Shown: positions 1 through 11,449, counted from the first letter of the stretch. The stretch: DNA of 64,000 bases from Nemertoderma westbladi (GCA_032718475.1 JAUCBJ010008837.1:21638-85637); one strand, 5' to 3'. Program-made: numbers and translations. Notes: a model not told the origin generated them from the letters alone.

Positions 1-2467
1 TAACTTATTTTGTGTTGGTTTTATATTGGTCGCGAGTAGGGATTGAACCCGTGATCATCTGTTTATCCTATTTCGTGTTTAGTTTAGTTACTCTATGTTA
101 AAGTGAATTTTCACATTATATTTATGTTAAATTATAAATTTATGCTACAATTATTATTTTTATTATAAAAAACAGAAATATTCGAGTTATATTGCATTAT
201 ATATTTTGCATTGAAGTGGAATACTTTAGATGTTGGGGGAATCTGGTTTGCGAGGGATATTTGAATGGTGAGTATAACTATCCTTGAGAGCTAGTGCAAC
301 GCTATCTCACTATGGATGGGCTTTACCACTGTACTCGCATCTGCTCTCTCATTGGCTGTTCGATGTCTCCGATTAAGGGTCTAAGGCCTTCAAGCTGACC
401 ATTTGCTTAGTTTTCTAATTAGAAGGTCGTGAGTTTGCACCCTAGAAGAGCATTATTCTTTTTCCTAGCTCTTGGTTAACTCTAGCATACATTCTAGCTT
501 TGACTCTCCCAGCTATAGTGAGAGTATGCAACCTTGGGAGTTAATGTGAGTAAAGGCCAAGAGATTAGACTTCTGGTTGCCTCTATTGGTTCATTCTTCT
601 TAACTTTATAAAATAACTCAACCCGTATCTAAAGTTTTAAAAATTATGACTTAGTCGACTAATTTTCCAAAGTATATTATAAAAACATATAATTTCTTGA
701 ATAAATAGACCTAATAGTAATAAATAATGTGGGGGTAAATACATTTATAATTCTAATATAATTATTAAGGATAAATAGTCCTAATACTAATATAATTATG
801 TAATAGTAAGCAAAATTTTTATGCGCAACCATCACAGATTATTTGGATATAAAAGATCACACAGCCGGAGGCTAACTTGCTGGGATCGACAAAGGCTTTG
901 TGTGCGGTGTGCCGCTATGTCTTATATCGGGTGGATGAGAGAGCCCCCCTAAGCGTAACATTGCGAACATGGGCTATATTGCTAGAGAGAGAACTACATA
1001 TAAGACCACATGGAGGTTCATGGAGTGGATGGGCTACGTGAATGGAGGAGCCTAGACCATTGAATAATTAATTTAGTGCAGGAAGATGTCACGCCATTAG
1101 TCTGACACCGAGAGGGCACAGAGAAACACCAGAAGATGCCTTAACATCACTAACTATGGGCCTACTAGACACTATTAACCGCACACTATAAAGGTAAACA
1201 AAATCCTTATCGCATTTTCAGCTATAATGAGCGACAGTTCGCGGCAAACTATAGAGAGTTTCCAGATTACTAAACGTTTCAAATTAACTGTCTCCTTGAA
1301 TGGCTTACTAGCAATCATACTACTAAAAAATTCATTAGAGAGTGGGATTGAACTCGTTGTATAGTAAAAAAGTAAAACGAGTGAAATACTATATGTATAA
1401 TTACAGGACGGCTGGGTGCAACCTTCGTTCACCTACAACCTCCCCCCAGGTGCAATCTTTGTTCGCGAAAATTTTCAGGAATTTTGAATTTTGCAGTCGC
1501 ATGGAGTGATAACCCTTAGGTGAAAGCTAAATTTGCTCTACTTTAATCAAATGGGGCATTAAAGCTACGAGTATATTTTCCTTTACATACTCCCTCGATC
1601 TTACACAAATCTGGGTAAAAGGCGGTTGAAGGGCTATCATTCGCAACATATGCGGTCCCCCCTTTAATGTTTCATTGTTCAATTCATAGTCGCCTTTAAG
1701 AATTTCTCAGGAAAATAAGGACGATCACTTTCAACCCATGCGGCCCTCCCTTTCATGATTTCATTGAACTATCCATAGTATGAACAATCAAACCAAAGCC
1801 TTTGAATATAGGACTAAATATCCTCGCGGCTTATCAGCGGCGCCATGGCTAACGGCTTAATATCAATAGTGAAGCATCTAAAAGAATAGAAGAGTAATAG
1901 AAGAATAATAGGGCAGAACAGCGTACTTACAGCTTAGAGGTGGGCGCGCTGAAAACTTTGCTCGCCATCAATACATACAAAGCATCGCTTGATGGAAAGA
2001 GTAATAGCGTGGATATTTTCATTTTGGTGAATATAATTTATAGCATTAATCACGAAAATCGCTAAATAATATATTTTAACTAAAGTCAACTCTGATAAAC
2101 AACTTGCATAACGAGTTTGTAAAGAATTCATAGGGATTGGCTGTTTATTTAGGGATTAACATTCAAAATGATTATGAACGAGCAATAGGGTCATTAGTGG
2201 TATGCTGAGACTCACTTATTTCATGGCTCGCTCTCATAGTATAGATTAACTAATAGAGAAAATGAAAAATAAGTGGTTAAACATCCTATATTTTTAAACA
2301 TTATGGGGAAACAAGAATAAATAATTTACCGACAACATCAATATTAAATAATATAACAACAACGGATAAATAATTTACCAACAACATTAATAATAAATAA
2401 TATAAGAACATCAACAATAACAAAAGATATAGTCAGAACAGTTTTTAATAAATAGAGACTGTTTATA
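1..2467. other. AT-rich non-coding part of P3 with degenerate repeats
   Basis: No convincing gene. Positions 1 to about 740 match, inverted, 42640-43560 of P2. Positions 33-60 hold one B-box-like module (inverse of GGTTCAATCCC) of the type arrayed in P2. Positions 1934-2131 contain a short open frame. Its DNA resembles both the 3' part of the 563-codon gene (around 38956-39040) and P2 39556-39753, so it looks like a decayed partial duplicate of that gene rather than a separate gene. About 750-1440 has no visible match in P2 and I cannot assign it. Confidence 0.5.
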
Positions 2468-4180
2468 TTAATAGGGTTGCTGGTCTCCGAGAATAAGGTT
2501 TGGTTTAACCCTTTTAGGGTCCGATACTATTAATGGCTGCGATAATTTTCTCTTTAATAGTTTGTTGAGATAACCTTTTCTTGGGGGGTGAAATAGATTA
2601 AGGTGTGTTTGCTGCGGGAGAAAGATGCCTTCTCTGAGAGAACGTTTTAGTAATTCGAAAAGGCGCGCGATGGTAAAGTTGTTGGATAGGGTGATAGTGT
2701 TGGTATTTTTCGTATTGGTGAATATAATTTCTGCTGGTTTGTTCTCGATATGGATGTAAGGACTGAGGTAGTAGTGAGAGTTGGGTGGGTTGGTTGTATT
2801 TATCGTGAGAAAAGCGCTGCCCCTAATATTGAGACCGTTGGTGAACTAAAAAGTGGTATTCTCTTCGTCTTTCATTAAAATGGGCCAGATACCGACATAT
2901 TTTTCGGATTTGAACTTATAGATAAAGGCTGCGATACTGCTATTTATGAGATAGCGTTGGTGATTGGGAATCGTAATCTGCTTTGGTTTGAAAGCAAATT
3001 GTATAGCCATAGCCTTGAATCTGATTAGAGCCTCGCGCGCTTGAATCGTGTTAGCTATAGTAAAGGATTCGTTAAATTTTCTCTCGGTTATCTGTAAATC
3101 AATTTCTGAATCACTGATACAACTTTGTATCGATATTCGCTCGGAAATGTTGTCTTTGTAGATGTTAAGTTCATCGTAGCAGACACATTCACTATCCTCG
3201 ATAGTTGAATCGAACCATTTCAAATCGCCTACCTCGGTTGGTGTAAGAAGAATCATGCCCCTAGAAGAAACAATAGCCTTTCCATTGTCAACCTCGTAGC
3301 CATTGGTGATCGCTAAATTGCGCTCGTTCCAAATATTTGTAACAAACCCAAAAGTGCAATAGTCAAAAGCAACCCAATTACCCGGTTTTAGGACAAGGTG
3401 AGTAGTAGGATTAATAAAAGGGCGACATATGTTTACATATTGTTGAAATAAATTGGCGCAGGCAACGGAAAATGTGATCCATGAACTGTTTACAGTGTCT
3501 TCCAGCTTTATTAACTCGAGTGGATTCACTGGGTTAATACTTCCATAGGTGCCAACTCTATAATTGAATCCAAAGTAATAGGAGACTTTATTGGCGAAAA
3601 AGCATGTGAGCTCATTCAATTTCTCGCCGAAAGCGAGAACATCCTTGTCGAAAAGTTTAAAGAAACGAGTCTCCTCTTCCTCGGTCGGAGTCGACGAGTT
3701 CCAGATGAGAAGAAGAATCGAGTTTGCGATACTATGAAAATCGAATAAGCGATCATCGGAGAAGAAGGAGGTTACGAGAGTGGTTAAACCCAGTAAACGA
3801 TTTGCCACATCTTGGTTGATGTTTTCTCGAATAAAATCGACTATACTAGTTGGAATCGTAAACGTCTCGGGCGAAGTAGTTAGATTGAACGTTATTTTGT
3901 TGGCCCTTTTTAAAAGTTTGAAACCGTGGTTGGAGGAATGAAGTTTATTATCGTCGAGGGTTTGATATTGTCCATCGTGAAGTTCGTAGCAGGCCCGGAA
4001 AATAAAGTGCGCGTAGTTTGCCGGAATCGGGATGGGTTGGTTTAAGGTTGTATTTATCGTTAACGGGAAGAGTTTGTTCGCCGAATCGAAATATAGACCA
4101 AACGAGTTGTCTTGTAGCATAAACTGATTTTCGTTGCAAACCAGATCGTTGCTTGAATAGCTGATTTCTGAATGTGCCAT
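2468..4180 (-). pseudogene. Conserved Polinton protein of unknown function, interrupted by a stop
   Basis: This is a near-identical inverted copy of the intact 563-residue protein at 37510-39201. It starts at ATG 4180 and reads 444 codons to a TAG at 2846-2848, where the intact copy has CAG, a single C-to-T change. Beyond the stop the same frame stays open to TAA at 2468-2470, and a small indel near the 3' end changes the last residues relative to P2. Apart from the TAG there are only scattered substitutions, so the copy is recently inactivated or makes a truncated protein. The function is unknown; the family core is described at 37510. The upstream CRE, CCAAT and TATA-like signals are preserved. 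Confidence 0.8.
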
Positions 4181-4299
4181 CGTGATTGTGTACCGGTAAC
4201 TCGTTTAGGAAATAAAAATAAATAAATACTTTTACGAAAATAATTAAAACTTTTCAGGAAAACAAAGAGACAATGATTGGGAATGTGGTGAACGGGGGC

Positions 4300-4397
4300 T
4301 ATTATAGAGGGGGCTAGAATGGGTTAGCCAATCAGGGAACAGTAGGGAGAAAAGATTGTATAATTAAACCAATCAGAGAGCAGCTTTGATGACGTCA
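4300..4397 (-). promoter_or_regulatory. Promoter-like cluster upstream of the P3 unknown gene
   Basis: Reading leftward toward ATG 4180 there is a perfect CRE palindrome TGACGTCA (4390-4397), two CCAAT boxes (4369-4373 and 4328-4332, CCAAT on the plus strand) and a TATTATA stretch (4300-4306) about 120 bp before the ATG. The same order and spacing occur in P2 at 37293-37390, so the arrangement is conserved between copies. Confidence 0.55.
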
Positions 4398-5130
4398 CAT
4401 CAGGCGAGATAATGATTGCCCAATGTTATTCAATGGTAGCCAGAGTGGCGCCATTGAATAACGAAGGCAAAGGGGCCGCGAGAGGAAAGATTATAAAGTT
4501 AACGATAAGGGATCTATAAACCATAGAGCTAAATATAGACATTATGTCATAATTACGTCATTGGTAATATAAAAACTAATTAATCTAAAAATAGAAATCA
4601 ATGTATAAAGTAAAAGTAATACAATTAATTAATTTAAAATAAAGTACAAATGAATAAATAATTTAGAATTAAATACGAATAAAATAAAATGCAAATAATT
4701 AATTAAAATTAAATATAAATAAATAAGCCTCAAACATCTTGCCTCATGGCTCGCCCCTTAGAACTCTTAAGCAATATAACTTCATAGTTTTGCGGATTGT
4801 AAATAACAAAGCTAGAGAAGATGATAATTTTCAAATAATACGCCCTCTAGTGGCAGACTATGGAACTGCAGACGACTGGATATAGGTAAGAGTAATTAGT
4901 AATCAGAGGTGTCACAATAGAGGGCGGGGCGCTTGGATACAACTATTATTAATTGGTTGTTGCTTGGTTAAAGCTAATTGGGGGTCAAAGGTCAACGAAA
5001 AAGCTGTCTGGAAATAGAGTAATAGAGTAATTAGTTACCAGTAAGGGAGCTGTATACCCTATGGCTAAGGATAACGAGATGAAAGTCAATGAGGTCATTT
5101 AGAAACCAATATATAAAACTAATTATTGGT
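4398..5130. other. Non-coding P3 sequence between promoter and TIR
   Basis: AT-rich sequence with many TTAATTAATT-type words. It matches P2 36700-37260 in inverted orientation, with indels. No gene is visible. Confidence 0.5.
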
Positions 5131-5567
5131 AAATCTAAAATTAAGTACAAATAAATAAAGTAAAAATAAATACAATTAATTAATTTAAAATAAAGTACAA
5201 ATAAATAAGTATTAATAAATAAAAGAGCTGCGGTGTCACTTATGACACCCTCTTGATCCGGCTCTGTGACACTTGGACAACACTGATGACCCATTGTGTG
5301 TCAGGGCGCTAATCAGTCTGATTAATTAGGATAATCAATTAAACCCTAATTAGGAGTCGTAAGACACCTATTAGGGTTTAATTGTACTAATTAATTGATG
5401 ACACCTGTCAATTAGGATCTAATTAGCCTAATTGGGAGGTGTCATCCAGACAGTCTGGCGCCAATGACACCCAATGACACCCTATGGGTGATAATTGGGT
5501 GTCATATGACACCCAATGGGTGTCAGTGAGGTCCAAGTGTCACAGAGAGGACCAAGACCCTACTACT
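5131..5567. repeat. TIR of P3 with internal long-range inverted repeat
   Basis: Homologous to the two P2 TIRs (36265-36700 and 50847-51279). It contains clustered TGACACCC/GGGTGTCA words. A 17-bp perfect inverted repeat, CTCTGTGACACTTGGAC at 5262-5278 and its complement at 5531-5547, is separated by exactly 252 bp. Compared with P2 the arm has three substitutions, each compensated in the opposite arm. Confidence 0.8.
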
Positions 5568-6755
5568 GTTGTGCACTCTCGTTCTTTCCTCGGGCTTTCT
5601 TCCGTGAACTCTATTAGGAGACGTAGGAGGAGTTTTTGTTACCTGTTCTCTCCTGTCATTGGTTCGAGACTTAAATTTACTTACATCTTTAGGCGCTTTG
5701 TTGACATAGTAAGATCTTTCAGTGTCTTTCCTGCTGTCCTCTTCTTGAGAAGCCTGGCTTTCGCCGTCGTCTGTATAACACACTGGTGTTACCTTTCTCC
5801 TAGAAACGGGTTTCTCACTTACCTTATTTTCCGGTGTCTTCTCTCTGGACTGCTTTAGGAGCTGTAATTTTACCTCTCCATCTAAGAATGACATGAGATC
5901 AGCCATGGTAGGGTCTCTTCGTTGTTGTTCCATCATATATAACACTTTCTTGTCCCAGCGTGTACCTACTCCACCCTTTGGTAAAGTAGATGCTACGGCT
6001 CCAATAACCAGAGAACTCTGATATTCATGAGACTTACCTAGCCAATCTAATTGTCTACAGATCTCCTGAATCTCATCGAAAAACTCTATAATCCCACTGC
6101 TAATGAACTTTCGGGGCGCTACCAATTTTGCATACAAATACCTAGCTATGTTATTCCTATTACCATACCTGATGTTTAAGGTATTCCAAACTTGGCTTAA
6201 TCCATCTGGATGTCCAATAAACTTTAACGCCATTAACTTGGGAGATCCTTCTAAGCACTCGATGAGGAATCTAAGTTTCTCTCCGTTAGATAGCGCAGAG
6301 TTCTGTATGTTATCTTTGTAATATTAATTAAAAGGTAACCATTTCATCTCATCTCCATTGAACTTGACGATCTCTCCCACCTTTACCGCTTGACAGGCTT
6401 CGGTTCTAGCCATTTGACGTGTAAAACTTTCTTGGGCCATCGTATTATTTAATATCGAGTTATCGGTATATAAATTTCTCGGATTGTTATCAAGTCTATA
6501 TGGAATATCATTATCAACAGGTTTACAATTACCCTTAATAAGGTTTACTATAGGAGTATCTATTTCACTAGCAGTATAGATGCGTGTAGGCTCCACACCT
6601 TGCGCATGAAATACTTCAGACCGAACAGGTTGACACATTGTTACAGGGGGTGGTGGTATACCTCTTTGTATATTTACCAATTTATCGTGTTCTAACGCGA
6701 TACTCTGCTGCACTTCTTGCAACTCTAACCTACCCTCTCTGACTGTGCCCTTTAA
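5568..6755 (-). pseudogene. BEL-like gag, C-terminal part (DUF1759-like)
   Basis: This continues in the same reading frame as 6756-8558 after an in-frame TAG at 6756-6758. A second in-frame stop, TAA, lies at 6324-6326. Around it the frame shows the order typical of DUF1759: a KFNGDEMKW segment, an SNGEKLRFLIECLEG segment, a YGNRNNIARYLYAKL segment and an LPKGG segment. The latter part is rich in Lys, Arg, Ser and Glu, as expected of a gag tail. The frame runs straight into the P3 TIR, so its C-terminus is lost. Family knowledge: BEL gag forms the nucleocapsid. Two stops plus the insertion make this copy inactive. Confidence 0.6.
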
Positions 6756-8558
6756 CTACTGAACAGTCCCTTCCATCTCCCGGACCTGCTGAGAGGAGCA
6801 CAAACGGTGTTCCCTCAGCTGCCCGAGCAGGAGACCCATCTCCCGCCGTCCCTCATCCACCCACTCTACCGCTGAAGCGGGAGCCGCCAACATAGTAGCG
6901 GGTAGACGAGGGACAACGGGCGACAAATCGTTGATATTTCGCTCGGAGTCCAGGACAGGAACTGTCTCAGGGGCAGTTCTGCTGGGCACAGGTAGTTTAG
7001 TGCTGTGCAAAGGGAATTTAGAGGTAGGTTCTGGGAGTACAGGTGTCTCTATCACCGAAGGGGTGGCTTCGAGAACAGGCCTAATTATTTCAGGCTCATC
7101 TACTATAGTAGGGAGTCTTTCTACTCTAATAATTTGGTCTGTGGGTTCTGTACTACCTAAGTCTGTGCTAGCTAGTTGCCTTCTCACAGCTGGGGGCAAA
7201 TCAGGCAATTTCTGACGGTGAGGCATTCTTCTACGTCTGTTGGAACGAGATCTATTTCTTCCGCCTTCAGGATCGGTGGTATCGCCTTCATCCGATGATG
7301 TAAAGCCCTGTCGCTTGGGGGTGGATCGACTTATCATCTGCCACTGAGTAGCTGTTCTCTGTTTATCTATGTAGTCTTGCTTCTCTTGCAGATTTTCCAA
7401 CTCTAGTTGGGTGGTCTCTTCAGATGCTCTCCGTTCTGCTTCTGCCACTGCTATCTTTCTTTCTGCTTCTGCCGCTTTTCTTTCCGCTTCTGCCGCTGCC
7501 ACTGCCGCTTTTATTTCCACTTCTGCCGCTTTTCTTTCCGCTTCTGCCGCTGCTGCTGCCTCTGCCGCCTTTCTTTCCACTTCTGCCGCTGCCTCTGCCG
7601 CTTTTCTTTCCACTTCTGCCGCTGCCTCTGCCGCTTTTCTTTCCACTTCTGCCGCTTTTCTTTCCGCTTCTGCCGCTGCCACTGCCGCTGCTGCTGTCTT
7701 TCTGCGTTCTATACGTTTTTTCTTTACTTGTTCTTCTTGGACCCTAGCGATGCGGCTGCTTTCATCAAATTTAGCTTGGTTCGCAGCTAACATTTCCGCA
7801 TCTATTGCGTCCAGCACAAACTTGGCTCCTTCACTATTAGGGCGAAGTCCAGCCAGCCTTCTCCTCAACTCTTCGTCACCTAGAAATCGTTGATAGTCTG
7901 ACAGATAGATGTCAATAGCTTCCTTCTTCTGCGGTTTCTCTGCTGTCGATTCGCTTTCCACTTGAGAAAAGGTAGCGTCTGCTGATTCTCCATGGGTTGA
8001 GCGCTCAGCCAGCTGAAATTTCCACTGGGCCGTTCCTTGAACCTTGAGACTCACCCGCTGGAACCAAGTCTTTACGGCAACTTGCAATGACGTGTCTTGT
8101 CTTCTTTTTGAAGCTTCCTCAAAGGCCGATAGGATTAGTCTGATTCTTAGAATTCTTTCTCGAACTTGATAAAGCAGTTCTCCCTGCTCTTGAGGTCCTT
8201 GGGGTTGTTGAAACAGTTGTTCCTCTAATCGCTCCAAAGAGCTGAAGAATCCCTGTATATATCCTGCTGCCGACCTCTTCCACACAGCTGGATCACTAGT
8301 GTCTTTTGTCACTCCCATCCTGTGTATGTCTTCCCAGGCAGCTTCCGATAAGTCAAACGGGAGTCCGGGTCCGGGGAAGTTCCATTGCGACTCGACAATA
8401 GACTTCAGTTCCTCCCTTGTGTATCCCGCATAACTGTTCTTGGTCGATCGCTTACTTCTCGCCCAATCAATTTGGTGTTCCTCCACCGCAATCAATACCC
8501 TAGTGAGTACGGCTGCAGGAAGAATGAGAAGGGGATCCGAATAAACCGCATCAGCCAT
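6756..8558 (-). CDS. BEL-like gag, N-terminal part with Ala-rich coiled coil
   Basis: 600 codons from ATG 8558 to TAG 6756. Residues 1-240 are probably helical and show no recognised motif. About residues 270-390 are an extreme run of A, E, R and K built from repeated ERKAAE/EVERKAAEAA modules, predicted as a long coiled coil, with matching DNA-level tandem repetition at 7430-7700. Next come Arg/Ser-rich and Pro-rich segments. The downstream DUF1759-like part is in the same frame after the TAG, so this is the amino half of one long gag. The antisense frames over 7407-7893 are mirror images of the alanine repeat and are not genes. Other coiled-coil proteins would look similar; the retrotransposon call depends on the downstream half. 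Confidence 0.55.
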   Translation of the reverse strand: MADAVYSDPLLILPAAVLTRVLIAVEEHQIDWARSKRSTKNSYAGYTREELKSIVESQWNFPGPGLPFDLSEAAWEDIHRMGVTKDTSDPAVWKRSAAGYIQGFFSSLERLEEQLFQQPQGPQEQGELLYQVRERILRIRLILSAFEEASKRRQDTSLQVAVKTWFQRVSLKVQGTAQWKFQLAERSTHGESADATFSQVESESTAEKPQKKEAIDIYLSDYQRFLGDEELRRRLAGLRPNSEGAKFVLDAIDAEMLAANQAKFDESSRIARVQEEQVKKKRIERRKTAAAAVAAAEAERKAAEVERKAAEAAAEVERKAAEAAAEVERKAAEAAAAAEAERKAAEVEIKAAVAAAEAERKAAEAERKIAVAEAERRASEETTQLELENLQEKQDYIDKQRTATQWQMISRSTPKRQGFTSSDEGDTTDPEGGRNRSRSNRRRRMPHRQKLPDLPPAVRRQLASTDLGSTEPTDQIIRVERLPTIVDEPEIIRPVLEATPSVIETPVLPEPTSKFPLHSTKLPVPSRTAPETVPVLDSERNINDLSPVVPRLPATMLAAPASAVEWVDEGRREMGLLLGQLREHRLCSSQQVREMEGTVQ

Positions 8559-9904
8559 TTTTGCTCCGCGCTCGGGTGTCAGCTCTACAGTATCCGAACT
8601 ACTGGAGCTGTTGGGCCGCTGAGAAATAAGTTCTCAGCTCGGGTGTTGCTGTTGTTTAACAGCTGCTTCTTGGTCACGCTTGACTTGAGCCCGAGTGCCT
8701 ATGATAGACCTACGGTGTTGGACTAGCCTAGGGTCTGATACTACTACTGGAGGGATGTTCTTTCTTACAGTAGGAGGTGAGTTGAACTTCGGTCTCAAAC
8801 GTTCAGCACTCCTATCTGGGGCACAGATGGTTGTATCTAGGAGACTGTCTACAGGTTTTGCTTGGTGTCAGACATGTTTGTTTGTACAGTTGAATGCCTA
8901 CTGCTATATTACAGTTAAAGCAAGTCAAGTAATTCAGTATCAACTGTTAGCCTAGTAATTAATTACCGATATCGTTACTCTATATAACGTGATATATATA
9001 CAATATATTAGAGTACCGGTATACTCTTATAGTATATATATAAGTATTATTACAGACTAGGTTTGTCACAGTATACCGGTATATTATTTCAGCTCAAGTA
9101 TATATAAATATATAATAAGTCTACTGTGAATACCGGTATACAACTTACACTTATAGTATATAAGTATAATTATAGACTAGAATTAATTACAGAATACCGG
9201 TATATAATTTCAGCTTAAATTTATAGAAATAAATATAATAAGCCTATTGTAAATACCGGTATGTCAATTATTTTAGAATAATTGAATTTCTGAATTTTTA
9301 GGGGTTACTTGGTTACTTTACTTTACTTTATTACCGTTATTTAAGCAGTAGTCCAACTGATATTAAGACCTAATTGATGTATAACAGGCCTACTGTTTTA
9401 TAAATCGGTTTGAGTTGATTTATAATATATATATACCCGTATAAAGGGTTTTTGTCAATGTTTGAAATAAATGTTATTATTTCTGGTAAGGAGTCACTTC
9501 ACAGAAGCTAAACGCTCTCAGTGGAGTGCTACTTATTGTATTGGACACTAAAACAAATAATTCTAATTTACTAAGTTACTTATTACTACAAATTACGTAC
9601 AATTAAGGGGTGAGATTACAACCTCTAAATAAACACAAAAATTACACGTACGAATTTTTAGGGTTAATTTTACAGGGAATCTACAAACCAGCCTAACAAG
9701 GAGTTAGAATATCTGGTTATTACAAACGGACAAGATACTACGGTATTTGAAAATAATAAAGCAGTAGTAAATATATTGCGTTGTCTAGATAGGAAAATAC
9801 CACCATCTGACGACTTATAGCCGTATCGCTATAAGTACTACGTTATGTATCACGGAGTGTTCCTACCCAGAAGTTAATTACCGCAGCCTACTATAGCTAA
9901 CGTG
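8559..9904. other. Non-coding flank between gag and Polinton P1
   Basis: No supported gene. It probably holds the leader and LTR of the BEL-like element, but I find no second LTR copy in the window to prove that. It contains TACCGGTA-rich AT sequence with a tandem duplication (9014-9253). Confidence 0.4.
9014..9253. repeat. Two tandem copies of a ~120-bp AT-rich unit
   Basis: Copies at about 9014-9130 and 9131-9253 share the order TACCGGTATAC, CTTATAGTATATA, AGACTAG, TACCGGTATA, TTTCAGCT and AATATAATAAG. They have diverged, so the duplication is not recent. Confidence 0.65.
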
Positions 9905-9910
9905 CCTATT
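9905..9910. repeat. Target-site duplication of P1, left (CCTATT)
   Basis: CCTATT abuts the AGTAGTAGG terminus and is repeated exactly at 28631-28636. A 6-bp duplication is the family hallmark of Polinton integration. Confidence 0.92.
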
Positions 9911-10426
9911 AGTAGTAGGAGAAGCATAGTTCCTCCATATCTCCTCCCTATCTTGGGCTACGGCTCGCATCTCGGAGGCAATTAAAAAATGCCAAATTCC
10001 GGTGCTAAATCGCGGTGTTTAATGACCATCTGTCACCATCAATATTGATTCGCGTCGTTGCCTTCAACCAATCGTTGCTTATCACCTACGCGTAGCCTAA
10101 CCTCGCGATGCCTACCTTACTCGACAACTGTTACCACCCGTGAGTATTGATTCGCGTCGTTGCATCAACCAACCATCGCATATTCATCTTCGCGTAACCT
10201 AACTTCTCATCGCATGGCTAGCCCCCACTACGCTATTATATCGAATCGATTGCCAACTCACCACCACCACCACCACCGTCGCTAGCCACGCACGGCTACT
10301 CTTCGACGGCTGTCGCCAAACCAATCAATCCAACCAACCAAGCGGCCTGCCTACCCCAACGCTATTATGATACGTGTTGAAATTTCGCCACGTTCTAGCT
10401 ACACGTATACGAATATTTCCATAGTT
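9911..10426. repeat. Left TIR of P1
   Basis: Inverted copy of 28115-28630 with only a few differences. Inside it, a unit containing ATTGATTCGCGTCGTTGC occurs twice about 110 bp apart (around 10033 and 10144), and there is an (ACC)n run near 10260. Confidence 0.92.
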
Positions 10427-10640
10427 ATTTCCTATCCACGCAACCAACCACGGTCTACTGTATATGCTGACAACGTGGCCACCAACTACACGCATCACGC
10501 ATATATTATATTATATTGATTGCCAACTCCACGACTGCTGTCGCCAAATCAACAAACCAAGCAGTATGATACATGAGATTCCGTCACGTTCTAGCTACGC
10601 GTATACGATCATTAGTGATTATTACGCAATAATTTTTTTG
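10427..10640. repeat. Degenerate direct repeat of the TIR interior
   Basis: About 10505-10610 repeats, in the same orientation, pieces of 10245-10410: GATTGCCAACTC, CTGTCGCCAAA, TATGATAC and the string ACGTTCTAGCTAC followed by GTATACGA. This indicates an old duplication next to the TIR. No gene is present. Confidence 0.6.
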
Positions 10641-10840
10641 TTTATACAGTAGTTACCCACCAGCTAATCAACCAATCAATAAACCGAATTTAGGCTATTT
10701 CTCAGTTTAAGACCTGTATTATTTTTGAAAATATCTTATATATATAATCTCTTGCTTTAATCGCAATTAATCATTTGTAATGGTTTTAGTTTAAAAGTTT
10801 TTACTTTGTTTGTTTGATTTACAATAAAATAAATTAAATA

Positions 10841-11287
10841 ATGTCTTCTGATTCCAATATGGTTATGCCAATGGTAAGGCATTCATTTTTTGCAGAAGAT
10901 GGTCAAGCCTATATTGTTATTGATTATACAATTTACCATCAGGGAGATGATAAATATAAAATTGAATTTTCTGAAAAAGCCAGGAAAGTTTTAAGCTCAA
11001 TTGATATTGATGCTTCTGATAATAGTATTCATCTTTTAGATTACAACCTGAAAGCTGAGCATGGGGGAGGAAAATTAAGCAACATTTTACTATTTTCCAT
11101 GATAGAGGGATTTATTGTTATTACACAATACAACGAAGCTGGTGAAAAGTTTGAAATATGGCTAAATCGGCATAGCCCCTACGAAATTATGTCTTTCTTT
11201 ATTGTAATGATTTCAAAAGAATCCTTTGTCGAACCTGAAGAATCAGCGGATAATGTTGAATATGTTGATAATATCATTGATTCTTGA
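10841..11287 (+). CDS. P1 hypothetical protein, 148 aa
   Basis: First gene inside the left TIR. It starts at an ATG after an AT-rich leader (10841) and is open for 148 codons. The product is acidic at its C-terminus (EPEESADNVEYVDN) with a mixed hydrophobic body containing LLFSMIEGFIVITQYN and IMSFFIVMIS; no signal peptide is obvious. I do not recognise the family. Its place ahead of the RING and ATPase genes in a rightward series suggests an element gene rather than chance. Possible roles such as regulator or virion accessory protein are guesses. Confidence 0.6.
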   Translation: MSSDSNMVMPMVRHSFFAEDGQAYIVIDYTIYHQGDDKYKIEFSEKARKVLSSIDIDASDNSIHLLDYNLKAEHGGGKLSNILLFSMIEGFIVITQYNEAGEKFEIWLNRHSPYEIMSFFIVMISKESFVEPEESADNVEYVDNIIDS

Positions 11288-11449
11288 CTTTTCCCTCTAT
11301 ATTATAAATATTTTATGATTATATATAAAATTTTGTTGTTTTTAAATAATCGAAAATTGTAGTAGTATTTGTATATACAGTATAACAGTTTTGTTTGTTG
11401 TTGTTGTGTATTGTGGTAATTATTTTCAATTTACTTTAAAATTTGGAAA

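Larger units (their letters stand above)
1..5567 (-). mobile_element. Polinton-like element P3, partial (runs off left edge)
   Basis: The right terminus is at 5567 and reads ...CCTACTACT, the inverse of AGTAGTAGG, which is also the end of P1 and P2. The segment is an inverted, diverged copy of the left part of P2 (36265 to about 43400): TIR, promoter, conserved unknown gene, then AT-rich non-coding DNA. The flanking hexamer at 5568-5573 is GTTGTG, a candidate target duplication whose partner lies outside the window. The element interrupts a BEL-like gag frame at 5567/5568. Whether P3 carries PolB cannot be seen. Confidence 0.8.
5568..8558 (-). mobile_element. BEL/Pao-like LTR retrotransposon fragment (gag only)
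   Basis: Only gag is recognisable, on the reverse strand, cut off at 5567 by the P3 insertion; pol would lie left of P3. The assignment rests on a DUF1759-like region (about 5900-6380) characteristic of BEL/Pao gag. I could not define the LTR, which should lie to the right of 8558, possibly within 8559-9904. Confidence 0.55.

Noticed and set aside
2846-4180. A separate 444-aa gene distinct from the 563-aa one
   Set aside because: It is the same gene with one nonsense codon; the frame continues to 2468.
5484-5858. 124-codon plus-strand frame across the P3/BEL junction
   Set aside because: It spans an insertion boundary and runs opposite to gag; no motif.
7407-7893. Long plus-strand frames rich in Cys/Phe, Ala/Ser or Leu/Pro
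   Set aside because: They are frame shadows of the antisense alanine-rich gag repeat; composition is dictated by the minisatellite.
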